A stretch of 64,000 bases of DNA from Klebsormidium nitens. Taxonomy: Eukaryota > Streptophyta > Klebsormidiophyceae > Klebsormidiales > Klebsormidiaceae. Positions 1 through 12,069 of this stretch are shown here, piece after piece. Positions within the stretch are counted from its first letter, which is position 1. Each line of letters begins with the position of its first letter. A program made the translations under genes and the position numbers. The DNA lies in contig DF237209.1 in assembly GCA_000708835.1 (NCBI GenBank), forward strand, positions 1 through 64,000, written 5' to 3'. The notes beneath the pieces are model-generated. The model worked only from the letters and a program-made list of their open reading frames with translations, searched no databases and was not told where the DNA came from.

Positions 1-73
1 TTAAACAGGTAAAGACTGGTTTCAGTGTATCAACGGTAAAAAGTTGATCTAACTCGAAATGGCAGGAGAAAAC

Positions 74-651
74 AATATTACATTCAAATTTTTATAGAAG
101 CCTGTCCCTAATTAGCGGCTAAGTATGGTCTCCCGTATCCAAGACTTAAGCCGCGGTATCCTTTGAGGCTCGCGCACGGATGACGCGTGCCTGAGAAAAC
201 TCCCGTTCGAAACCTGTGCAGAGTGAAATAGCGGTTTGTTTGAAGCTTTGCGCGTCTTATAAGAGAAAATATATGGTTAATTGTGGATATTTTTCATACG
301 TTTTTATGCATTGGGGCGTGATCAAAAACAATAATGCCTGCCCTACGCCTTACCCCTTTCAGAAATTCAAATTTTTTTGCGCAAAAAAGTTTGAGAGGCG
401 TGACGTCATATATGGTTAAAATATCCATTAGTAAAAACTTTTTATTTTAACCATGGGTTAGCCACAGTTGAGACCATTCTCAGTCTTGTTCGAGACCGTC
501 CAAACCATGCTGGTTCGCCTTGGCGATCAAGACCTCGCGGGGGTTTTTGCGTGCCTGACCAAAGGATACCGCGGCTTAAGTCTTGGATACGGGAGACCAT
601 ACTTAGCCGCTAATTAGGGACAGGCTTCTATAAAAATTTGAATGTAATATT
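74..651. mobile_element. Inverted-repeat (foldback/MITE-like) element
   Basis: The segment 74-165 is the perfect reverse complement of 560-651, giving two 92-bp arms around a spacer of about 394 bp. The spacer is AT-rich, contains short tracts such as TATATGGTTAA twice, and has no convincing coding sequence. A tandem TATAGCATAT motif abuts the right end (about 651-672). I do not see a clear target-site duplication. Perfect arms imply a recent origin or gene conversion. A non-autonomous DNA transposon or foldback element fits best; a simple palindromic duplication cannot be excluded. Confidence 0.7.
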
Positions 652-1156
652 ATAGCATATTATAGCATATAGCCGCCCCCGCGATGCATGCGACCTATAT
701 ATATCGTGCCGCCGACTCAGTCTGATGAACATCGGGGCAGGCCATGCCTGCATATGCAGTGGGGCATTATGGCAATGATCATATTGGCCCGCAGGTCGAC
801 CTATGCATATGGATCTCACCAGTGTCACATGCACATGCACTAACATGGGCCGCCGCAAGGTGGTGGCTTAGTACCAAGGTCACTCACTCGTAATGATACA
901 CCGGTACTTTACCTTCAAAGAGCAATCATAGGTTGTATACTAATAAAAGTTTGGCAATTTTACAGGCAGGCTCGTTCAGTCGTCATTCCGAATAACTCAA
1001 GTCAATCGTCAGTATGCAGTAAGACAGTGACGGTAACTGCATCTGATGCACAACGCTGCGGCCGAGGACTTATGGCCGGCGTTTACGCAATCTAGGAGCT
1101 AAGTTACAACACGCACTCGATTCTGTCCTCCTTTGGAGCGGCCCAGTGACTCAAGT
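652..1156. other. Intergenic stretch without recognised gene
   Basis: There are no ORFs with family resemblance here. The sequence is rich in ATGCAT and TATA words. It precedes the 3' end of the PsbP-domain gene on the minus strand. Confidence 0.6.
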
Positions 1157-2869
1157 CTACTTGCTGACATCAAACGAGTCCAAAACCTGGTGCAACGCGT
1201 CAGCGAGGGGCAAAGGCGCTGGCTTCTCTGGGCTGTCCGGGTACGTGATGTTCAAGATGAACAACTTTTTCCTTACCACCGTAACCGCTGTTAGAGTTCG
1301 TTTCCCTCCTCTAGAACTGTCGAGCGCGTATTCAAGAGTGTATAGAGGAGCGCCTGCCGTACGGGCAGTCTTTCGGTCTATTCTAAGCATTGTGGCACTG
1401 TTCGTACTGCCCTGCAAACGGGACACGACACAGATGGGACTCTAGTCTCAGCTGGAAGAGAAATCATGTCAAAATGCATCGCTTCAGATTTGACGTATTA
1501 AACGTATCGAATTCGCTGTGTATAAGAGGAGATACTTCCTATTGGCGATTCGTGTGGAGGGTCAAGGGCCCATCGAAAAGAACAGCGTTTCGAACTCCAG
1601 TCGTTTTGGACTTGCATTCAAGAATAGAGCCTCCTGGAGAAGAAGCGTTACAGAGTGGCATCCTCCGTTTTGTCCCTCCGCTTCCGCCCTGCAAATCCAC
1701 TTATACAAGAGAGACCAGTCTCAGCAAGAAACATTTGGAAGCAAGACCTCACCTTTTTGCGTTCTGCCACCAAGACATTCTCCCCTACAGTCTCCGCGTC
1801 CCCAAACTCGGTGAGGCTGTCGATTCGAACAGGATTCACCACAACTCCGATGCTGTTCTTGCGGTTTCTGGGGTCCTCTATAAGGAGTGTGGCTCCTGCT
1901 TTTTCAACGATCTCCCAGCCTTGTGGCCGGGACACACTGAATCCTTCTTTCTTGTCCTCGTACGGTACCAACACAAGCTCCGAATCAGTGGTAGCGGGGG
2001 TTTCTGCAGGTCGGTAAAGTAGCGAGTCAAATGAACGAATTCCTCCAAAGACAGCTGACTCTCAGAACGTGCACTTGGACATCTTTTTTGAAACCCTTTC
2101 CTCGCATCCTGGGTGCTTGAGACTGCAAAGGCTTCTGACCCCCTCCACAAGTACTGCAGGATTGAGAACCGGTTCTACCCGTTCTGAGATGCACCAAGTT
2201 GTTGATCGGTTCGCTGATGAGCGCCTTTTGCAACGCTACAACTTCTAGGCAGCCCCATCAATCAAAAAGCGGGTGAAAACCATCAGGGCTGCGGCAGCGG
2301 CTGCGGTCGAAAGTGATGTGCAGTGGTCAGAACTACAAACGCAGGAAAAGCAGCCATGGATTGGGTCTGAAAAAGAAAAGCAAATCACATAAGCTTGAGC
2401 TGAGCTTACCCTCTGCAAGTGCCGTCCCACTACCACTCAGCAGAAGCGGAATTGCAAGGCCAAGCAGACCGGCCGTCCGCCTCGTCAGTGCTGGCAGTGC
2501 GGACACATCTGCTTTTGGCTGCTGCGATTCAGAAGAACTAGCTACATACTGATGCTGATCAGCAGCGTTGATCCTCTTAGGAGATTCTGAGCTCACAATC
2601 TCCTTGTGCAATCCTACATTCTGGACGGCGGTATGACGAAGATCAGGCATGTCTGAATGTGATGGCATTGCTTTAGGTGCTCTGCATCTTGCTTGTCTGC
2701 CATTGGCCAAGTCTCTCAAACAGCGTGCGCTTCCAATTTCGCCTACTCTGGGAATTGCAATGCTGGTTTCAAAAGAGCTTTTCCTTGGCGCCGCACCGGT
2801 TTGGAGCTCGAGCTGGTGGCAGCAAGGGGCGAGGCGGTGCCACGATTGGTGGCAGAGTGCGGAGCTCAT
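1157..2869 (-). CDS. PsbP domain-containing thylakoid lumen protein
   Basis: The minus-strand exon model is 2869-2410, 2003-1753, 1680-1652 and 1397-1157, with phases closing to 326 residues. Exon 1 encodes a plastid transit region followed by a twin-arginine lumenal signal (TRRT, hydrophobic LLGLAIPLLL, cleavage-like TALA). Exon 2 carries the N-terminal half of the PsbP fold (VPYEDKKEGFSVSRPQGWE and the GVVVNPV strand). The last exon carries the hallmark YTLEYALDS strand and a C-terminal LFILNITYPD strand. PsbP-like proteins act in photosystem II or NDH assembly in the lumen; which paralogue (PPD or PPL type) this is cannot be decided. The 29-nt third exon is the weakest part of the model: its acceptor was chosen for phase and for the DATL segment that normally follows the AERKK helix. 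The start is the first in-frame ATG before the transit peptide. Confidence 0.88.
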
Positions 2870-4308
2870 TCTCTTGGAACATAAGGATGGATAACCTGTC
2901 TCGACGTTGCAGACACCGCCTCTTGTGAAACACTGACAGTGACAGAGGCGCTTCGATTATCAGAGCGCAAATTCCATGGAGCCAATGCGAGGAGAACAGC
3001 TATCAAAGTTAGAGCCTAGCGTCCAAGGCGTGGCAACTCGCAGAGCTTTGATACCGTCGATCCAGAGGTTCCAGCCAATCCAACAGTCAGATTCTGTCCA
3101 CGTGGAAAAGGTGCCCAGAAAAGCTTGCATGCACAATGTGCTGATTCAGCCTGATTAGATCTGCTTGCAAGTTGCCAGGCCCCTGCAAAAGCTTTTGAGT
3201 ATCATTTTGCTAGCTATGTAGCTGATGAATGGTGGTGGCGATTTGAGGATCAGGAGGCGCAGGAGGGCAGAAATTTGAGGTGCTCTTAATTCTTCAGCTG
3301 CGGCTTGTCTTGTATGTTGATCCTTAATGGCTCCTCAAAATCAATCAAGCAGCATTGGCGGTCGGTGAGCTACTCGCTTGCGGCGGACCAGACAACAGCT
3401 GAGCTAAGGCCATTAGTTGCATGTTGAAAGAACGCCAGCCAAACGGTGTTGGGTTAGCACCTTGATTAAATCTCTTACCATCAGCATCAGGTGTTGCGCT
3501 CTCTCTCCCTCCTTCTCCGGCGTTGCTTACATCAAGATCCATGAGTAGAGGGTAAAGTGAGTCAATGTGTTGATGGGTCAGAACTCTGAGACCAGGGTCT
3601 AAAACAGTACACTGGTCGCCGGAGGTGTTGTGGTTGATTGAACTACAGAGGTGTCAAAGAACTTTTTTTGTCAGTTGAGGATGGGGCGCAGGAAGACAAA
3701 GTTGCCAGTCGGTGGCATTCAGTTTGTATCTAATCAGATAGGCTCGCTTGTCACCCTTGAGTCGCCGCATAGTGTTGTTGATGTTGACAAGCTGCACAGC
3801 CTGGACAGCAAGGATTTTGGCGCTGGTCAGCTGATGGGGGACCACTCAACAATCAGGTTTCAAGGCGGTGCTCAAGGCTCAAAAGCAAGGGCACAGATTC
3901 AGCGGTTGGATTCATTGTGGCACAGGAACACGAAGCTGATAGATGATAGCCAAAGGCTAATGCTAGAGTGAGTACCACGAACCATGAGATATTTTGATCT
4001 GGCTTTGGATTGCTTTAAACAGCTCTTGAAGTGAAGGACTGAACACATATGTTCTGCATGTTCGATACATTGATGCCTTCGATGATGGTGATGGCAATTG
4101 TATCACTATACCTGTGCTGTTTTGTCAGAAAGTTTGTTCCACCGACAGTAATTATGCATCTTCCAGAAGTGGCGCATTGCTTCTAGTGTTCTGGAGTAGG
4201 CCTTTCGCCTGGACCTTGCTTTCAACCCCATTCTGAGGAGTGCACCCTATCTTTGAAGTGCAAACAAGAATAGCAGTGACACTTCGCCGATTGCTGTACA
4301 GATTGCAG
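2870..4308. other. Divergent intergenic region, possibly with 5' exons of the next gene
   Basis: This lies between the start of the PsbP gene (minus) and the first exon recognised for the membrane-protein gene (plus). Short ORFs occur on both strands (for example 3651-3971 plus and 3654-3845 minus), but none resembles a known family. The missing 5' exon of the downstream gene must lie in or near this stretch. Confidence 0.5.
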
Positions 4309-6552
4309 TCCCTCCCAGCCCCATCCACTTCAGAGGAGACCACCGAGGTTGCAACCATCACTACACTGAAAGAGATATTGCCTGCCCCGCTTCCTGTCGT
4401 CATTGATGCCTGGGATCAGAGGCCCTCCTTTCTCAAGTTTGGAGACAACGTAGGCACCGGTAAGTCTCTGCTAAGCAGGCGTAACCACAAGCTTCTGCAG
4501 GGACCCACCATTCATCATGCTTCTTCTGAGCAGTCACTTGGTATGCTTCGAGTTCTTGTTGATCTCGGCGTTGGGAAGTCTTCCTTACTGTATTGGCCAC
4601 TCAATGTTTAGTACGCTTTATGGCATCATCTTTCAGTTTCTTGTCGCAGTTTTTTCACTTTTGGCTTGGGTGTGTTTGGTGAAGAAAGTATAAACAGTTA
4701 CATGGATCACAAAATGTTACAAACAATGTTTAAACAATGTTTAAAAAGAGGCTAATCGGAAGGGTCTCAGGCGAAACAGTATCTGAACTCAACGACCTCG
4801 GTCTATGGCCGTCTGGCAACCGGCAGCGTTGGGTTGGCTTGATGCATCCGCCGATTGTCTCCAGGCGACTCTACAATACGCGAATCTCTGGCAAACGTCG
4901 CTACATCCGCCCCCTTCCTGTACATAGGCCTCAACACGCCACGGTGACTTCTCATTTTTGGGCTTTACCTCTTTTGTAACTCGAGCACTTCGAGATCTCG
5001 GGAGCTGCAGCAAGCAATGCCGCGCAGAACATGTAGAACATGGTCTGTTCGAATTGGCTTGGTCAAATCAGCGGCGATGCTCACTCTTGCTTCCTCTGAA
5101 GTTGGTCTCACCGAAAGATGTTTCATTTCTTAATTGTTGACAAGAAGCCGAAGCTTCGAAGCATCAAAACTGGTAGCTCTACACAAAGTCACGAGACTAC
5201 CAAGACAAGTCGACTGGGGAATTATTTCGGGCAGCTGATTTAGTGAGCTGCAGAGAGGTTCTCAGCCCGCAATCTTTGATCAGCCATTGGTCCGTCACGA
5301 AGTTCTATACGTCCCCCATCTCGTTTGCCAGGAACAACACATACAATCGAATATACGCCCAATCGCTTATGGGGGTGGGGGTTGCGTCATCAATGTACCA
5401 CACCTCTCGAGGCGCCACCCGCCCGTTCTTCAGGTGGTGTGACTACGCAATGATTGGTGCTTCGTCCATGGTGAGTATATCCGACCTATCCTTCTCCGGT
5501 GCATGAACGTTTGGACTCCGGGAACTTCGCATACTCATCTAGCCAGGTTGGAAGGTTCCGGAGCTCCTCGAAGAGGAGTCTTTTTTTTGCGGTTGATTAC
5601 TCATTAAGCGAACGTGAACCAGATCTGTCGTGGAATTGTCAACCTAGTCTCACTCCGAGTTTGCAGGGGTTTGGCTTGGGAACACCAGACTCACCACCTT
5701 CTTTCTGGCAAACGTTCACAACTCGATGGCTTTCCTCCTGACTGACGGCCTATCTTTGCAGTGTATGAGTAAAGCCCTGAACCCGGGTCTTTCAAACTGG
5801 TGGCTGCTGCTGTCGGCGAGCCTGCTGCCAGTTCAGCCCATGCTAGTTACTGCCGTGCACGCGGCTGCCATGGAGGTAAGTTTACGGGGTGTCGGATTTG
5901 GCCTTGAATCGTGTACAGAAACTTCGGGATCACGACGTTCGCATCAGGTTAATGTGGCCTTGGCGAGGGCTCGATTGCAAGCATCGTACCAGGACCTTGA
6001 TATTTCAGGATTTTAAGAGTCGCTACTTCGACCGACACTTCCTTATTCCTGTAACTGATCCATGGAAAGTCTCAAAGTTGCCAGCGGCGTGTAATGAAAG
6101 TTCGACCGTGGCCGACTGTTGGAATGCCTTAAAAGTTTAGTGTGTTTCATTCCAAGTTGGAAGGGTATTTCGGATCGTTCATACGAGGCCCATTTTAGGC
6201 TGGTTAGAAGAACTGACGGTGTGTTCTATGGTTAATTGACCCTCTCAATCCCCTTGAGCCTTGATGTCAATTGAGGTTTTCGGTTAGAGAAAGAGGAGTC
6301 TTGGCTTCGCTCCGGCGTGCACCTTCCTGTTTCGTTGACAGAGGCTAGTGTTTGCAGGTGAAATTTGCTAGGCGGAGTCTTGCACAACCTGACCGCTACC
6401 AGAAAGCCCATCGCATGCATGCAGCCTCGACGTTCTTAGGGTGTGTCTGCTTCCTTGCGGAAGAGGTGTACCCTGATGTACCATTCATTCATGCTGCTTG
6501 GCATGTTGCAGCTGCCTTAGCGATTCACACGAGCAATGCTTTGTTGAAGTGA
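4309..6552 (+). CDS. Polytopic membrane protein with CREST-like His/Asp motifs (5' end missing)
   Basis: The plus-strand exons are 4309-4459, 4865-4943, 5332-5470, 5762-5875 and 6358-6552, all in consistent phase. They encode at least six hydrophobic segments and end at a TGA at 6550-6552. Recognisable segments are AIDAW-like DAWDQRPSFLKFG, then SLMGVGVASSMYHTSRG, RWCDYAMIGASSM, LLPVQPMLVTAVHAAAME and FIHAAWHVAAALAIHTSNALL. The family resembles conserved but poorly characterised plant membrane proteins. The SxxxH (SSMYH), the single Asp (WCDY) and the terminal HxxxH (HAAWH) match the metal-site pattern of the CREST superfamily (alkaline ceramidase, PAQR, Per1). Function as a metal-dependent lipid hydrolase is inference. 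The initiating exon was not found; 4309 is only the first supported acceptor (ATTGCAG). Confidence 0.75.
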
Positions 6553-8366
6553 AGTATCGAGTCCTCGGATCGTGTTGATAAGAACACGCGCACTTAGTCT
6601 GCTACGAATCAAGAATTCGCGCAAGCAAGCCAGACCTCATTAGATGCCTCCAAATATCGCAACGGCCTGTTCAACGCCTGTTAGTGCTTGCAGTATAGGA
6701 AAACGATCTGGCCAGCCGGTAAAGATAATAAGAAAGTGGAACGCTGTCACAATCAATCTTCTCTTTCTTTCAGACTTTTAAGCTATTACAATGAATCGGT
6801 AGTGGTCGGACGCGTTCTTACATACCAATTGCTTATATGATGGCTAGGTCACTTTATGATTACAATCAGCTCAATTGTAATTGGTATGTAAATACCCAAC
6901 GTGAACCTGGCAGTGGCTGCAAGGCTCTTTGAGGTGCACCGTGTCATTCTGACGCTATCCAAATGAATTTTGGTGCAAGACTTTGTAAGCCCAAAGCTTG
7001 GACCGTCGGACGGTAACTGAATTTCGTATAGGTTTTGTATGGTCTCGCCCTGATTGCAAGCTGAAAGATTTCTATGCGAATGCAGCTCTTAAACACACAT
7101 GATGATCGTCGGAATCGTCCAAATCAATTCAAACTAATCAATCGAACCAAATTTGAATTGTTCATGTTTCGCCGGGCCATCGACCTCAGGGGCAACTGCT
7201 TTCCTAGTAACCAGTCAGCGCGGGCGGTTTTCATGATCGACTACCATGCAGGCGCGGGCCGGGGTCTCAAGTTTCGTCTTTGAAGTTTGAAGACGCTTTT
7301 CGAAGCCTTCAAAGAGCTCTAGGCTTCATTGAAAGATAGGAAGACGCCGGACGGCCCACGCCACGCGCTCAGTGGTTAGTATCGTACGCGCGGCGCGCGC
7401 GTGGTGATGGGCTAGGGCCCGGGCCACTGAAAGTCGTCGGATAGAACTCTGGTGAATGAATGGCTGGATGGCTTGCCATGAATACCTACGATGAACTTGC
7501 CATCGGGCGGTAGGCCGTACTTGCCGCTGCTGACGCCAGGCTCTGTGGCGCTGAATGATGTCACACAAAATAAAGTGCTCAATCGGTGTGAATCTGTCCA
7601 GATCTATGTAGACCTCTCATCCGCACTCTGCGGAAAAGTGCATGCTCGAGCACGGCACTGCTTGAGACCTATTCGAACGAGATAAAGGACCGCTTGCGGA
7701 ATATGAGGAAAACCTTAAACAAATATCTCGTGCGCTTTTTGAAAGGTTTCACACAGCCTGCGCTAATCGGCCCCGCCTCTGGAGGTTTTGCGCAGGCATT
7801 GCCTGTCTCAGGCGGGGGCTTTTTGGCCGGCCCGAAGAGGACTGCAATTAAAGGTCGTACCACAGGAAGATCTCTCATCATTGAAAAGATCTCCCGTATC
7901 TGGAGACGCAATCTCAGGCGTCGATTTGCCTACAAGGTCGACGTGGCCGCGCAGCATACTGCCAAAAGGAATGGCCAAGAAGCTACCAGAAGAGAGTGCA
8001 GATTCCATTTCTTCCTCAAAAGCCACATCACAGCACGAGCGAAGCTTGGAAGGATCCGATCGCGATGCATGAGGGATGATCTTTCGGCTGGTTTGGCTGC
8101 AGGAAGGGCGGATCTTTTCGCCGCCCTGACTCTGGCAGCACCTTCTTCTGTTTGTGGAAGGAAGGTGACGCCTGGGCCCTGGAGTCCTCCGTTTAAAAGC
8201 CTTTTGAAGGAGTTGGGAAGCCTTCTCTGGTCAATTCTTTGTACGGTTGCTTGGAAGAGGCCTCTGTGTTTGGAAAAGGAGCATGTGGTGGTGTTGTTGG
8301 TGAATCTTGTCGCAGCGCTTGGCGACTCCCCCTTTCTGCACCCTCTGCTTCAATTCTGGTGCAGCA
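6553..8366. other. Intergenic region and probable HSF 5' leader
   Basis: No conserved coding region was recognised. It holds a 13-bp perfect inverted repeat (TTACATACCAATT at 6818-6830, complement at 6879-6891) separated by 48 bp. A long plus ORF from an ATG at 7703 to 8374 runs into the HSF start codon in another frame. Confidence 0.5.
6818..6891. repeat. Small inverted repeat (hairpin)
   Basis: Arms 6818-6830 and 6879-6891 are perfect 13-bp complements (TTACATACCAATT). The intervening 48 bp are AT-rich. It could be a tiny MITE remnant or a cruciform. No function is assigned. Confidence 0.5.
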
Positions 8367-10038
8367 ATGGCTAAGCTTAGCATATCCATTGCTGATACCA
8401 GCGAGGCCCCCTTGGCTTCTCTGGAAACACAGCGCTCCAGTGGTCCAGCTCCCTTCTTGAGCAAGACGTTTCAGCTGGTCGATGATGTCAGCACAGACGA
8501 CATTGTCTCGTGGGGGAAGCATGACACCAGCTTCATTGTGTGGAAACCGATGGAGTTTGCCAGGGACCTCCTCCCAAATTACTTCAAGCACAACAATTTC
8601 TCCAGCTTTGTCCGGCAATTGAACACCTACGTGAGTTCCCGAACTATGCTGAATTGAGCGGGAGAGTGCCTAGCAAACAGCCACTCTTGTTCTGAGGATC
8701 CTCCTCCTCAAATGAGGCAAGGCCACACGAGAAAGCACAGTCATTTGGAGGACATTAGGCTATTCCTATTTAGATGCACTGGAGCATATGGTTCACATTC
8801 AATGTGCACTAATCTGCTGTTTTGGCAAGGTGTTTGCTGGTTTGCTCGCAGAATGTGGAACTCGCTGGTTGACAGAAGTTTGCAATTGGAGCTAAGCTCC
8901 ACACAGCAGCATTCTAGGTGGTCAGCTAATGATGAGAAAGCGCTTAGTGCAGAGTTGGATTCTTCACCTGGTTTGCTGCCAAGCTTTGTCGCCGTTGGTT
9001 TGCCAGTGAATAGAAGGGCCTCCTTGGCACATCTGGGTGTAAGCAGATTCTTTTCAAAGGGTTCAGCTTTCTTCTCTACTGACTTGACAGGCCAGCAAGT
9101 GTCTCCACCAGACTGCCACATCACATCAAATCCGATTGTTGTTCTGCATTGCGAAGCTCGCTCTTTGCTGACCTCTCCTTCCCTCTCTCCAGGGCTTCCG
9201 CAAAGTCGTCCCTGACCGGTGGGAGTTTGCCAATGAGTCATTCAAGCGCGGCGAGCCTCATCTGCTCTCTGAGATCCACCGCCGCAAGTCGTCCGCCATC
9301 TCTCCTTCCAGCAGCGGCGGCGGCGCCGCCTCCCTCCCCTCCCCAGACATCTGCCCCCCCGACTCCCCTGACAGCATCATTTGCGACCAGTTTGAACCTC
9401 CTGGGGGAGAGGCCAGCCCACCTGCACAGCCCGGCAATGCCCCCTTAGGACAGATCCCCGGGCAGTCTTTGTCGGTGGAGAACGAGCGGTTGACTCGCGA
9501 CAATGTGCTGTTGCTCAACGAGTTGACGCGGGTGAGAAAGATGTACGATGATGCGGTGGTGTTCATCCAGTACCAGGCGCGGGTGGCGATGCAGATGCGG
9601 GGGGGTCCGTTCTTGCATCCTGGTGCGCATATGCAGAACCCAATGGCGGCATATGCCACCCTGATGCAGCACATGCCGGGTTGTGTCAATCCCGCTATGT
9701 CGGGATTCTCTACCGTGGACTATGATGGGAAGGGGAAGGAGATGTTTCCTGGGTATGCTGCCCAGGCGGGGGGAGTGCCGAATCTGAACAGGTCAAAGTC
9801 CGAGGGGGCACCGGTGGAAGGTCACGCAGAGGGCTCTGCACAGCGATTTGCGAGCCCCTGTGTGGGTTACCCTGGGTTTCCTCAGGGATTTCAGCACTAC
9901 CGGAGTACTGAGGGCTCAAGGGATGAGCGGGGCCCGAAGTTGTTTGGGGTTTGTCTCGATGCAGAGGGGACGAGACGAAGGGAGGGGGAGGAGCTTGCTA
10001 GGGGGGGAGAGAAGAGAGTAAAGCGGGAGGCTGCCTAA
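8367..10038 (+). CDS. HSFB: Heat shock transcription factor, class B
   Basis: Two exons, 8367-8630 and 9193-10038, encode 369 residues. The DNA-binding domain spans about residues 29-122 ([11 protein letters not shown], then [11 protein letters not shown] joined to [17 protein letters not shown]). The single intron falls between NTY and GFR, the intron position conserved in plant HSF genes. A coiled-coil oligomerisation region follows (about 178-222, [18 protein letters not shown]) without the HR-A/B insertion of class A factors. Near residue 337 is KLFGVCLD, which contains the LFGV repressor motif diagnostic of class B HSFs. A basic nuclear signal (KRVKREA) ends the protein. It should bind heat shock elements in the nucleus as a repressor or co-regulator. 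The start is the first in-frame ATG, 28 codons before the domain. Confidence 0.96.
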
Positions 10039-11358
10039 AGTATTGGTTCGATGCATTGATTGGCATAGATCATGGGGGTGGGGTTGAATCTAGGTTGTCT
10101 TGTATATTAGAAGTCAGCGACTGGTAGAGCCACTAGATCTGGTGGATATTTTTTGGCGGAGGAGAGGGCCTGGTCGCCCTCATGCTTCGCTCATTGGCAA
10201 GCATAGCTGAAATGTCTGCACATCGCTTTGAGCAGATGTGATTGCCCTGAAGTTGGTTTAGTTAGGGTCGCAGGGCAGGTTTCATTGACAAGCCACATAA
10301 ACGTCCACTCTTTTAAAAGAACAAGACAGCCCACATTGGGCTTTAGACGCTATGAACAGTAGCCAGTGCCCGAGACCAACGGCTCGACCTATGCTTTTCC
10401 ACACCAGCCTGTACAAAATTCTTTCCACAGCGAGGCAGAAAAGACTCGCTGTGTGGCTTAGGATCGAGACTGGCTAAGGACACGGTAGAAAGACATATGT
10501 CCCTATTGTGCACGTACAGGACAAATGGCCTCAGGCCAAATTTTGATTGCAAGCAGTTTGCATTGACCAATAAATTCAATTTTAGCACAATTCTCGAACT
10601 TAAGCAGGTCACCGCCTCTTCAGAATTTGCCATGATCTGATCTGATCTGTTTCAACTTCAGTGCAATCCATGCTTGAAGCTCTTCATTATGCAGATGGAT
10701 CCGACTTCATGTTATGAGTCTGAGGTCAGGCTAGATATACTTTGCCTTGCGTGCGGGAGTGCATGCCACGCTAAGTGGCAATTGAACTTATAATGAGTGC
10801 CTGTAGGCCCGTCAATGAATATTCTCATGACTCAGATTTGACTACAACCTCTTGAGGAAACTGATTGCATGGACCGTGGACCCAATGCAATGCAACTAGC
10901 ATCATAAATTTTCTGTATTAAAGTTGTAATTGATTGACTGACACGGAATTCAATGAGCTTGTCTTCTAAATGAAATAATTACTCCTGAAAGTCGCCGATC
11001 GCGAACGTGGCAGTCAGCTCAGTCTACATGGCAATCATTGTGTGCGAAAAGATGCATGCACATTGCAGACTCACCAGCATACCCAATTTGCAGATGGTAT
11101 AACGTCATGCTGGCATGCACGAATGATCGAATGACTTGCAATTTATGGAGGGAGTGTGATACAGGCAGCATATCGAAACAGTAGTGAAAGACGGCAGCAG
11201 TTCAATTTGTCGCCTTCTACAAAGTAAGACGTACATTGAGTCCCTTCTTTCTTGAGATCTCTACCCGCCTTTCACTTACGACTATTACCTTGCTCGGAAG
11301 CAGAATTCTGTCTCCTTTTGATGAAGTAAGGAACGAGGCGGTTATGTCTGATAGTTGG
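10039..11358. other. Intergenic, AT-rich
   Basis: This includes the presumed 3' UTR of the HSF gene. It holds simple repeats (GATCTGATCTGATCTG near 10635-10650) and no recognisable coding segment. Confidence 0.55.
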
Positions 11359-12069
11359 TCAGCATATGATTTTAATGGCCATCCCCACAACCGCAGCCGA
11401 TGCCACGTGCCTAGCCATCACGCCCATTAGGGACACCCCTGAACGAGAGACTTTCTTCTCCACACCTTTTCTAAGTCTTGAATGAATGGCTGCGTCACTT
11501 TGGGATATAGTTCGGCTTGTTTCTACGGTGAAACTTTGGATAACATCAGCCCCGCTTTGCCCGGCTACACTGGGGCTGTCTCTAGAAGCAGCCGAGGAAT
11601 GGTTCCTAGAAAGTAACGAGGAGTCTAGATCCGAATGCGATGGCAGCACTTCTTGATCCGCAGGTTCTCGAGAACTACCTATCGACACCGCATTCAACCC
11701 ATCGTTGACGGAGCAATGGGCCTCGGTCCGTTCTCCCAATCTCGTCACAGGCACCCCCCGAACATTTTGCATTGCGCTTCCGACCCTCGCAAATGCGCCC
11801 ACACTCAGGAAGTCTACCGGCGCAGGCGTCTCACCCCCCCGGGGTGAACTTTCCGGCAGCTCGACCACGCTAGGGCCGGCTGCAAAAGACGCCATGAGGC
11901 CCGCGGGCTGGGGGTCCGATTCAGCGCCCATTTCAGCCCCCCGTTCCGGGAGTGCTAGATCGTACCACATCAATCTTGCCCTCTGGAAAGGAAGGGCTTC
12001 GAGTGTCAAGACGGCGGCATCGGCGACTGCGGGCCGGACTTCTCGAATCTTCGCCCCGGAGAGCGATCC
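11359..12069 (-). CDS. Unrecognised ORF, probable 3' exon of a gene
   Basis: A minus-strand open frame of 237 codons follows a good acceptor (GCGTTTCTGCAG) at 12070. It starts GSLSGAKIREVRPAVADAAV and ends in a mildly hydrophobic tail (SLMGVMARHVASAAVVGMAI). The middle is Ser/Pro/Ala-rich and looks disordered. I do not recognise a family. A second open stretch just upstream (to 12292, MKNLIVAVPGHLPSKR) may belong to the same gene, but no suitable donor was found to join them. It lies about 470 bp downstream of the serine hydrolase gene on the same strand. Confidence 0.4.
   Translation of the reverse strand, partial: GSLSGAKIREVRPAVADAAVLTLEALPFQRARLMWYDLALPERGAEMGAESDPQPAGLMASFAAGPSVVELPESSPRGGETPAPVDFLSVGAFARVGSAMQNVRGVPVTRLGERTEAHCSVNDGLNAVSIGSSREPADQEVLPSHSDLDSSLLSRNHSSAASRDSPSVAGQSGADVIQSFTVETSRTISQSDAAIHSRLRKGVEKKVSRSGVSLMGVMARHVASAAVVGMAIKIIC

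Noticed and set aside
1390-2022. 210-codon plus-strand ORF
   Set aside because: It lies antisense to the PsbP exons, whose homology is clear.
3651-3971. Plus-strand 106-codon ORF as first exon of the membrane protein
   Set aside because: No similarity, no suitable donor joining 4309, and antisense frames are equally open.
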